A stretch of DNA of 15,819 nucleotides from Actinomycetes bacterium (GTDB lineage: Bacteria; Actinomycetota; Acidimicrobiia; Acidimicrobiales; Palsa-688): assembly GCA_021811865.1 (NCBI GenBank), contig JAKAQB010000072.1:1-15819 (forward strand), in the 5' to 3' direction. Below, piece after piece: positions 5,230 through 12,542 of this stretch. Both the position numbers and the translations under genes were made by a program. Under the pieces are notes generated by a model, which was given only the letters and a program-made list of their open reading frames with translations, had not been told where the DNA came from and did not search any database. The first letter of the stretch is position 1. The number at the start of each line of letters is the position of its first letter.

Positions 5230-6398
5230 CCACGTCCGACGGACCCCCATCCTTTACCATGATCGACCTCTTTGCCGGCTGCGGTGGCGGTTCGATCGGC
5301 TTTCGCCAGGCCGGGCTAACGCCGGTGGCGGCCGTGGAGATCAACGCCCGGGCGGCCGAGGCGTACGAGGCGAACCTCGGCGTGAAGCCCGTCGTCAGGG
5401 ACATCCGACTCGTCACCGGTGCGGAGTTGACGACGATGGCCGGCCTCGCCTCCGACGAGTGCACCCTCCTCTTCGGCTGCCCGCCATGCCAGAGCTTCAC
5501 GAGCCTCCGCAAGGGTGCCCCGGCAACCACCGTCGACCGTGCCCGCAACACGCTGTACCTCGACTTCCTGCGCCTTGTGGCGGAGGTTCGGCCCCGCCAC
5601 ATCGCCTTCGAGAACGTTCCGGGGATGTTGAGCGGTCGCTGGCATCCGCACTTCGAGGCGTTCGTCGACCGCCTGGACGAGATCGGCTACGAGGCCGACT
5701 GGGCGATCGTGGACGCCGCCGACTACGGGGTGCCCCAGTACCGCAGGCGGGTGCTCGTCGTCGGCAGCCGGGTCACCACACCGTTGCTTCCCCCGCCGAC
5801 CCACTTCGCCGACCCCGCAGATCGGCGTCGCCGGCGTCACGTGACGGTGCGCAAGGCGATCGGCGACTGCCCCCCACTGCGTCCCGGTCAACGCGACCCG
5901 CACGACCCCTTCCATGAGGCCAGGTTCCACACCGATCTCGCATTGCGGCGTTTGCGGGCGATTCCCGAGGGCGGCGCCCGCGCCGACCTACCGCCCGAGC
6001 TGCAGCTCGAATGTCACAAGGGACATTCCGGCCACTACGACATTTATGGCCGCATGTGGTGGGACCGCCCGGCACCGACGCTGACCTCGGGTTGCACGAA
6101 CGTCACGCGGGGTCGCTTTGCTCATCCCGAACAGGACCGTGCCATCACCCTGCGCGAGGCGATGTTGCTGCAGGGGTTCCCCCGACGGGCACAGCTCGCC
6201 GGGACGCTCGACGAGATGGCCCTTCAGGTGGGCAACGCAATCCCGCCACTGCTCGCCCGACGGGTCGGCGAGACGGTGCTCGCCATGGAGGTGGCGTCCC
6301 GGGTCGGTCAGCGACGGACGACGCCGTCCGCCACGGTGATGACCCGTGTCCCGAGACGTTCGAGGGCGTCGAGGAGCCTCACCAGGTCCTCCACCTGA
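5226..6398 (+). CDS. drmMII: C5-cytosine DNA methyltransferase, DISARM DrmMII-like
   Basis: This ~390-residue enzyme transfers a methyl group from S-adenosylmethionine to cytosine C5. Motifs appear in order: I (DLFAGCGGGSIGFRQAG, 14-30), IV with the catalytic cysteine (FGCPPCQSFT, Cys88), VI (FENVPGML, Glu129), VIII (QYRRRVLVVGSR, 171-182), a target-recognition stretch, IX (RPAPTLTSG) and X (QVGNAIPP, 334-341). The GTG start is chosen for the 4-bp overlap with the preceding stop; an ATG at 5184 is possible. The last ~35 residues, after the closing helix, are Ser/Arg-rich and antisense to drmC, so the gene probably ran on past an older stop. In class 2 DISARM such an enzyme methylates host DNA, at CCWGG in the studied Bacillus system; specificity here is not known. 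Confidence 0.92.
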   Translation: MTTSDGPPSFTMIDLFAGCGGGSIGFRQAGLTPVAAVEINARAAEAYEANLGVKPVVRDIRLVTGAELTTMAGLASDECTLLFGCPPCQSFTSLRKGAPATTVDRARNTLYLDFLRLVAEVRPRHIAFENVPGMLSGRWHPHFEAFVDRLDEIGYEADWAIVDAADYGVPQYRRRVLVVGSRVTTPLLPPPTHFADPADRRRRRHVTVRKAIGDCPPLRPGQRDPHDPFHEARFHTDLALRRLRAIPEGGARADLPPELQLECHKGHSGHYDIYGRMWWDRPAPTLTSGCTNVTRGRFAHPEQDRAITLREAMLLQGFPRRAQLAGTLDEMALQVGNAIPPLLARRVGETVLAMEVASRVGQRRTTPSATVMTRVPRRSRASRSLTRSST

Positions 6399-7138
6399 GG
6401 ACCCGACACCTCGACACCGACCTCCACGTGCCGACCGAATCCCGCGGCCGTGAGGTTGGCGGAGCCCACGTATCCCTCGGAGCCGTCGACGACGAGCACC
6501 TTGGCGTGTGATCCCAGTGAGGAGATGTCGGTGTGCAGCTCGGTGACCGTGAGTCGACGTCCAGGGTTCCGGACGGCGTCGTCGACAAGCGGGCTCAACT
6601 CCGCCCCATGGCCGACGCTCGTCAGGACGTCGACCCTCACGCCCCGGCGCATGGCCGCGGCGAGGGACCCGTGAAGGTGACGCACCGCCGTGGCGTCGAC
6701 ATACGGTGCCGCCAGGAGAACCCTGTCGCTCGCACGGTCGACGAGTCCGAGGAGCACGCCCGCGGTCTGCCGGAGCAGAGGCGGGCGCACGACGGCCCGA
6801 ATCGCCTCGGGCAACGTCGCCACGGGCGCCCACGCCGAGCGCGGCGGCGCGATCTCGAACGAGTCGCCGACCAGGTCGAGCGCGACCGCCACGTCGTCTG
6901 CCCGTCGACCGTCGAACCGGCCAGTGGTGTCGACGACCCCCAGCGTGCACAGATGGCGGCGCCACTCAGCGGCCGGCGCCGAGATTCCCGAGGCTTCGAG
7001 GCAGGACGCCACGACGGTCGTGTCGACGGGGGCGTCGCCGCAGCGCGCCCGCAGATGCGATGCGAGCGAGGTCCACCGGTCTGACCGCGCGTCACGCGTC
7101 CCGAGACGGTCGTGGACCGCCCGCAGCGCCACGTTCAC
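6308..7138 (-). CDS. drmC: DISARM phospholipase D-like protein DrmC
   Basis: This 276-residue protein has a single HKD motif: SHAKVLVVDGSEGYVGSANL, with His211, Lys213 and Asp218 followed by the GSAN turn typical of the phospholipase D nuclease fold. The first ~120 residues are a helical domain and the PLD domain starts near LLGLVDRASDRVLLAAPYV. A single HKD enzyme usually acts as a dimer. DrmC is the third core DISARM protein; earlier work found it dispensable for protection against some phages, and its substrate is unclear. It starts with GTG overlapping the drmB stop by 4 bp (GTGA). Its 3' end overlaps the convergent methyltransferase gene by 91 bp. Confidence 0.9.
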   Translation of the reverse strand: MNVALRAVHDRLGTRDARSDRWTSLASHLRARCGDAPVDTTVVASCLEASGISAPAAEWRRHLCTLGVVDTTGRFDGRRADDVAVALDLVGDSFEIAPPRSAWAPVATLPEAIRAVVRPPLLRQTAGVLLGLVDRASDRVLLAAPYVDATAVRHLHGSLAAAMRRGVRVDVLTSVGHGAELSPLVDDAVRNPGRRLTVTELHTDISSLGSHAKVLVVDGSEGYVGSANLTAAGFGRHVEVGVEVSGPQVEDLVRLLDALERLGTRVITVADGVVRR

Positions 7139-9078
7139 GGCCCGTCGAGCTCCGGTGACCAGTACCCCACGACCTCATCCCTCGGCCCGCCGAACAGGTC
7201 CCACCGGCTGATGAACCGGTTCCACACCTGGCAGGCGGTCTCGGGAAGTTGCAGGCAGCCGTGGTCGGCGCCGCGGTTGGCCTCCATGCAGTTGGGGTCG
7301 TAGATGCACGTGGCGTTGGCCACGGCGCGCTCCACGACCTCGTCGAGGTTCTGTTCCAGCACGGTCCGCAGTCCGCCGATGGTGAACTCGCTGCCCCCGT
7401 TGGGATGGATCGCAAAGCTCAGCTCATACGGGAAGAGGTACTCGGACAATCCCGTCTCGGAGTACCCGCTGTCGACCGAGAGCGCCCGCAGCACCTGGTG
7501 CGACACGGAGTGGAGCAGCCGGAACAGCGCCCGGGCGCCGTACTCGGGATCACCCGGGGCGGGTTCGTCGTCAGGGTTCCAGCGCGGAAGCTGGCCGTCT
7601 GCCGGGTCCAGGCGCGCCGCGAACCACTGCCGCGGGTCGCCCGAGGCCCCCATCTCCTCGTGCGTCGCCGCCCCGTTGGCCACCAGCCACCTCACGACCC
7701 GGGCACGATCGAGCGCGAACACCAACGCCTCGGTCTCGGTCGGACTCGCGTAGAGCAGCGTCGTCACCTGCTGACCGCGTGCCGCCCGTCCCTTGTATGC
7801 GACGAGGTCCGCCTCCCTCGGCCCAAATCCTCCCCGGGTGTAGCCGATGGCGAGGTACGTGACGGGAAACTCGTTCACGAGCATGCACCGGTCGGGCTCG
7901 AACCCCGCAGTGCCCAACGCCGTCGTGTAGTTCTGGTACCTGCTCACTCGGGCCGCCGACGCCGTGGTGCCGCGCAGCCGCTCCAGCGTGATCCTCGGCT
8001 TCGCGAGCACCCGCTCGTACACGCCGACCTGTTCGGCGAGGCTGCGACCGCGGCCGTCCTCTCCGAGCGGGTCGAACCCGAGGTCCTTCTCGACACGCGA
8101 CCTGAGGTCGTCGAGGTCGACGGGGACGTACTGCCGACGAAGCACCCGTGCCTGCTCGATCAGGGCGGCCTGGCCGGTGCCCTCCATGATCTTGATGGAG
8201 TCGGCGATCGCGGGCGGAATCTCCGCCCCGCCGCCGGAGATGAGAGAACGGGCCTCGTCCTCGTCGCACTCCTCCAGCCAACGGGCGAGCGTCCCCACGA
8301 CGAAACCCGGCGTCTGTGCCCGCCGGGAGAACTCCTCCGGGGGAACGTTGACCACCGTACGCCCGTGGCCCGAGTACGCCGACGACGCCGTGTGCACCTG
8401 CGGCGCCATCATCTTGTCGACCCAGTTGCACCCCGACCGGTTGGGGCAGAACGCCCGCACCGGCGTCGCCGCGCCGCACTGGAGGCACTCCCACCGGAAG
8501 TCCTGGAACCGCGACACCTGGTCGTTGAGACGGAATCCGGCGGTGTGGTGCACCGCGCAGTCACGCGGCGGGAGCATCGGCAGTATCTCGCCGCACGAGT
8601 GGACAAAGAGGTACTGAAGCTGGCGGTTGCCGTGCTCGTGGCCACACTGTGGACACGCGGGAGGCCACGTGTCGACACCGGGACGGGGGTCCGTCGCCTC
8701 CCACACCTTTCCGCACCTCGCCCCCGCCGCGCACCGGAACACGAGCGGCCACACCCTCGTGTACACCTTGCCGGGGATGACGATCTCGTAGTGCTGGTGG
8801 GCAAGGGGGTCGTCCGTCGGAAACTCCGGCGCCCGGTCCGATCCGGCCTGAGCGCCTCCCGCCTGGCGGCCCTCGACACGCCACAGACGCACGAAGTTCA
8901 TCGCCTCGTTGACGAGGTATCCGGGGTCGGGCATGTTCCCCTGGTACGCGTCGTCCCGCCCGTACTGGCGGACCTGGGCGACGAAGCCTCCGGGATGGTC
9001 GAAGGTCTGATTGGGTCGATAGCGGTACAGGACCTGGCCCCGGTTCCGCGCCATCTCCTTGGGGGCGAAGGTGCTCAC
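7135..9078 (-). CDS. drmB: DISARM protein DrmB with DUF1998 domain
   Basis: This 647-residue protein forms the DrmAB complex with the helicase in characterised DISARM systems. Two cysteine clusters are seen. The N-terminal one covers Cys116, Cys122, CPQC (142-145), Cys162, CLQC (198-201), Cys211 and Cys217, and is likely to bind zinc. The C-terminal DUF1998 domain ends in four cysteines, 591, 597, 608 and 616, with CIYDPNC as the first pair; this is the family hallmark. Just before it lies a helix with LFRLLHSVSHQVLRALSVDS. It starts with GTG overlapping the drmA stop by 4 bp and ends with a 4-bp overlap into drmC, so the three are strictly coupled. Length is in the normal DrmB range. Confidence 0.93.
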   Translation of the reverse strand: MSTFAPKEMARNRGQVLYRYRPNQTFDHPGGFVAQVRQYGRDDAYQGNMPDPGYLVNEAMNFVRLWRVEGRQAGGAQAGSDRAPEFPTDDPLAHQHYEIVIPGKVYTRVWPLVFRCAAGARCGKVWEATDPRPGVDTWPPACPQCGHEHGNRQLQYLFVHSCGEILPMLPPRDCAVHHTAGFRLNDQVSRFQDFRWECLQCGAATPVRAFCPNRSGCNWVDKMMAPQVHTASSAYSGHGRTVVNVPPEEFSRRAQTPGFVVGTLARWLEECDEDEARSLISGGGAEIPPAIADSIKIMEGTGQAALIEQARVLRRQYVPVDLDDLRSRVEKDLGFDPLGEDGRGRSLAEQVGVYERVLAKPRITLERLRGTTASAARVSRYQNYTTALGTAGFEPDRCMLVNEFPVTYLAIGYTRGGFGPREADLVAYKGRAARGQQVTTLLYASPTETEALVFALDRARVVRWLVANGAATHEEMGASGDPRQWFAARLDPADGQLPRWNPDDEPAPGDPEYGARALFRLLHSVSHQVLRALSVDSGYSETGLSEYLFPYELSFAIHPNGGSEFTIGGLRTVLEQNLDEVVERAVANATCIYDPNCMEANRGADHGCLQLPETACQVWNRFISRWDLFGGPRDEVVGYWSPELDGP

Positions 9079-12000
9079 GATCGCTTCCTTTCCTGCAGGA
9101 CGTAGAAGGGGATGCCCTCGGCGATGTCACGCAGCGAGGTCATCGGGGTGTACTCCAGGCCGAGGTAGTCGCCGGTTCCCCGGTACCGGGGCCGACCGCC
9201 GAGCGACGCGCTCGCCGCGGCCCCCGCCGCCCGGATGCTGTCGACGGCCACCTGGACCCGGTCGTCCAGTTGTGGGCGAAGTTCGGCCGCCTCGTCCCGT
9301 TCGGTCATGTACGCCTCGCGCAGGTCGCCGAGCAACGCCGCCGGTTGCGCCGACTCCAGACCACCCGCGTCGGGGCTGCGCAGGGCGCTTTGCATCTGCG
9401 TCAGATCGTGGAGGTGCGCGGGGCCACGGCCGGCGTCCCAGAACTCACGGTTGGTGACCTGCAGGATTTCAGCCATCAGGACGCCCGGCAGCGTCTTGCT
9501 TGCGGCGTACGCACTCCACCGGTTGATGGCGACGGGCTCCACCATCCTGTCCAGGTACTCGTGGAACTTGGCGTGGTACCGGAAGTGCGACCGGTCGCGC
9601 TCCCGGATCGGATTGAAGATCATGAACACGATCCCGAGGTATCGTCGGCCCACCCGCGACGACGCCTGGATGTACTCGGCCATCGACTTCGGCATGCCGT
9701 TGAACACCATGACGTTGAGCCGGTCCACGTCGACGCCGTGGGAGACCATGCTCGTGGCGATCACCCCCTCGGTCTCGCCCGAGCCGGTCAGGTGGTCCAG
9801 CGTGATGCGCACGTCGTCGAACGACGTGTCGCCGCTCAACTCCCTGACGGGGACCGGACGCAGCCCCTGAAGACGCATGTGTTCGTTGACCTGCGTCTCC
9901 ATCGAGCGGCTGAGCTTGCCGAAGTCGACGAGGCTCGTCACATAGGTCAACGACACCCGGTACAGGTCGAGCAGTTGCTCGAAGTCCTGCGAGGACATGC
10001 CGGCGAGTCCGGGCACGCCGACGGCACCCACGTCCTGGAGCCGGCGAATCTCCTTGTGGAACGCCTGGAGAATTCGCACCAACGTCTGTTCTGCCGTGGT
10101 CCGGTTCGGCTGGACCCCGATGAAGCGGCGCATCGGCTCGTCGAGGAGGCGCCAGTAGAAGGACTCCTCCAGCGACGGACCGGGCAGCGGGATCACGACG
10201 GAGTCGAGCCCGAAGAGGTGTTCCACCTGACGGTCCTCGCCCTTGATGGTCGCCGTCGTCGCCACGACCTTCATGCGGACACCGCGACCGTCGGAACGCG
10301 AGCGCGCACTCATGCGCCGCTGCGTGACGCCGAGGATGCCCTCGTAGTGGCCGCTGAAGGCCCCAAGGTCCTCGTCGACCATGTGCAGCTCGTCGACGAT
10401 CTCCAGCGACGGCCCGGCGTCGTACAGCGGGGCGGCCAGCGGGCGGATCGTGTTCTTGGGATGCCCCTTGGCGCGCCGCTCGTGGCACTTCTGCCCCCGG
10501 CCGAGACCGTGGAGCGAGCATTCGCAGTCCACGTCGCCGAGCACCGCCCCGAACCGGTCGCTGAGGCCGATGTTGGCGAGCTTGTCCAGCGTTCCGACGA
10601 TGAGCGACGGCAGGTACCGGTACACCTCGGTGTCCACCACGACGACCGGAAGCACACGACCGCAGTTGCTGCAGGCGTGTTCGAGGCGGAGCCGGGACGG
10701 GTCCGGCGGTAGGACCTCGACGGTCCTTTGCCGGCAGTACGGGCATTCGTCCACCACGCGCACCTCACGGCGACGCTCGGCGTCCGTCATCAACCGGTCC
10801 AGGGTCGCCTGGTCGCGGCTCAGGGAGTTCGGGGTGTTGCCCTCACCCGCAAAGAAGCCGAGGGTGAAGGGGTCCCCCGCGTTCCCCCCGACGGCGTCGA
10901 TCTCCGCGTCCGCCTTGGTCCTGACCTCCTCGGCGGCTGCCACGAACTCGACCTGGCGCTGGGTCTGCTGCAGCGTCAGCAGGCGGAGCGGGAAGCGGCA
11001 CCATGCCGTGATGCCGCGGACCTTCCCCCGCGCCCGGTCGTAGAACATGGCGCAGGCGCACAGGCCGAGATATGCCTCGGTCTTTCCACCCGACGTGGGA
11101 AAGAACAACACGGTCGCCGCCGCCGTGGGGTCACGTCCGTCCTCGCCGCCCCACAGGCCGGGGGTGAACTCCGAAGGGTCGTGCTCCCGCCACGCCAGCG
11201 ACGAGAGCTGGGAGACGACGAAGACCAACTGGAACAACCGCCATCCCGGATGGCGTTTGCCGCTCATCTTCCCAAGCCGGATCATCGTCCGGTTCGCCAG
11301 CCTGAAGGCGAGCAGGAGTCGTTCGTCCCGCCGTAACCACGCCACCCCGTCCTCGAAGCGCCGGATTTCGGCCTCGAACGCGTCCCGGTCGCGACGCTTC
11401 CTCTCGGCCAGCTCGTCGCGCAGACCGTCCGTCGACCAGGCGTCGGACGCCATCCACGTCCTCATGTCCTGCGCCAGGGCGCCCAGCGGGCCGAGCGGGT
11501 CGCGGGCCAGCACCGAGAACTCCGTCGCCGGATGCTCCTTCGACGCCATGCGTCGCGTCTGGCACACGGGCGCCGCCACCGACCAGAGACGACGGACGAC
11601 CGTGCCACCCTCCTCCGTCTGAGCGGCCAGGCCGCAGTTGTTGGCGTACCCCGGCAGCTTCGGGTCGTACCGGTATGCGTCGGGGCCGAGGTACATCTCG
11701 ATCGGCACGATGACCCCCGGCTCGGCGCCGCACTCCAGGCGCACCCGGAACAGGAAGTGATCCCGGGCGTCGTCATGGCGCTCGACCTGCTGCCCCCGTC
11801 GAGTGGACGTGACCTTGGGGTCGTCGGACAGGTTCTCCAGGCTGAGCTGCACCCGATGGCGCCCGCCGCCGACCGGTCGGGTCAGGGCCGTGATCCTCGC
11901 CTCCCACTCGGGAATCACCGGCGTGCCTGGCAGTCCGGCGATCCAGGCGCGGAAGTCGTCCTCGGAGTTGAGGACGTCACCGGGCACGAAACGCTCCGAC

Positions 12001-12542
12001 CGGTCGTCGCCGTTGCGGCGGTCCACCCACGGGTCCGCCGACGCCGCGGTCTGGACGGCGGCGAACCCTTCACCCAACTCCGACATGCCGATGTGCTGCA
12101 GGTGTGTCCCGGGGTCCAGCTTCAACGTCAGGGGGCTGCCGTCGACCTCCACCCGCCGGTACGCCGGGGCCAGTCTGTACTCACGCCCGATCCGGTCCTC
12201 GGGCGCGTCGTCCCCGCCCTTGTATGACAGTTGTTCCCGCAGCGTCGGGAAGACGCGGTAGTAGCAGCTCACCGTCGCCCGGACTTCGAGGACGGCACGG
12301 GGGTCGACGACCTCGAACTCGAACCCCGCCGATCTCGGCGTCTCCCGCCCGCGGCGCTCCCGGCCCGCGGTGATATTGAGGTCCTGGGGCGCCAGCGTCG
12401 CCAGGAAGTACCTCGCGGACGGCGGCTCGCCGACGCACCGGTCCCCGTCCCTCTCCCCGGTGGCGTCGAGCACCACCGCGTCCACGAGGTGGTTCACCAT
12501 CGCCGACTGCTGCTCCACCGTCGGCTCGAACCCGTTACTCAT
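9075..12542 (-). CDS. drmA: DISARM SF2 helicase DrmA
   Basis: This 1155-residue protein is a superfamily 2 helicase-type translocase. Motifs: Walker A FFPTSGGKTEAYLG (Lys487, Thr488), Walker B IVDELHMVDED (Asp717, Glu718), motif III ATTATIKG (762-768), motif V ATSMVSHGVDVDRLN (929-943) and motif VI IQASSRVGR (958-966). The first ~460 residues are a family-specific N-terminal region. Between Walker A and B are two CxxC pairs (600-603, 624-627), a zinc ribbon, and a further cysteine cluster near 673-686. In DISARM, DrmA binds DNA with DrmB and is thought to sense unmethylated or free-ended DNA. The ATG has GGAGG (12549-12553) at 6 nt and overlaps the upstream gene by 8 bp. Confidence 0.93.
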   Translation of the reverse strand: MSNGFEPTVEQQSAMVNHLVDAVVLDATGERDGDRCVGEPPSARYFLATLAPQDLNITAGRERRGRETPRSAGFEFEVVDPRAVLEVRATVSCYYRVFPTLREQLSYKGGDDAPEDRIGREYRLAPAYRRVEVDGSPLTLKLDPGTHLQHIGMSELGEGFAAVQTAASADPWVDRRNGDDRSERFVPGDVLNSEDDFRAWIAGLPGTPVIPEWEARITALTRPVGGGRHRVQLSLENLSDDPKVTSTRRGQQVERHDDARDHFLFRVRLECGAEPGVIVPIEMYLGPDAYRYDPKLPGYANNCGLAAQTEEGGTVVRRLWSVAAPVCQTRRMASKEHPATEFSVLARDPLGPLGALAQDMRTWMASDAWSTDGLRDELAERKRRDRDAFEAEIRRFEDGVAWLRRDERLLLAFRLANRTMIRLGKMSGKRHPGWRLFQLVFVVSQLSSLAWREHDPSEFTPGLWGGEDGRDPTAAATVLFFPTSGGKTEAYLGLCACAMFYDRARGKVRGITAWCRFPLRLLTLQQTQRQVEFVAAAEEVRTKADAEIDAVGGNAGDPFTLGFFAGEGNTPNSLSRDQATLDRLMTDAERRREVRVVDECPYCRQRTVEVLPPDPSRLRLEHACSNCGRVLPVVVVDTEVYRYLPSLIVGTLDKLANIGLSDRFGAVLGDVDCECSLHGLGRGQKCHERRAKGHPKNTIRPLAAPLYDAGPSLEIVDELHMVDEDLGAFSGHYEGILGVTQRRMSARSRSDGRGVRMKVVATTATIKGEDRQVEHLFGLDSVVIPLPGPSLEESFYWRLLDEPMRRFIGVQPNRTTAEQTLVRILQAFHKEIRRLQDVGAVGVPGLAGMSSQDFEQLLDLYRVSLTYVTSLVDFGKLSRSMETQVNEHMRLQGLRPVPVRELSGDTSFDDVRITLDHLTGSGETEGVIATSMVSHGVDVDRLNVMVFNGMPKSMAEYIQASSRVGRRYLGIVFMIFNPIRERDRSHFRYHAKFHEYLDRMVEPVAINRWSAYAASKTLPGVLMAEILQVTNREFWDAGRGPAHLHDLTQMQSALRSPDAGGLESAQPAALLGDLREAYMTERDEAAELRPQLDDRVQVAVDSIRAAGAAASASLGGRPRYRGTGDYLGLEYTPMTSLRDIAEGIPFYVLQERKRS

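Noticed and set aside
7249..9105. 618-codon open frame on the plus strand opposite drmB
   Set aside because: Arg/Pro/Val-rich reading with no motif; drmB has its DUF1998 cysteines and 4-bp overlaps with both neighbours.
9270..10712. 480-codon open frame on the plus strand opposite drmA
   Set aside because: Antisense to helicase motifs, with repeated Val-Asp-His-Arg type composition typical of shadow frames.
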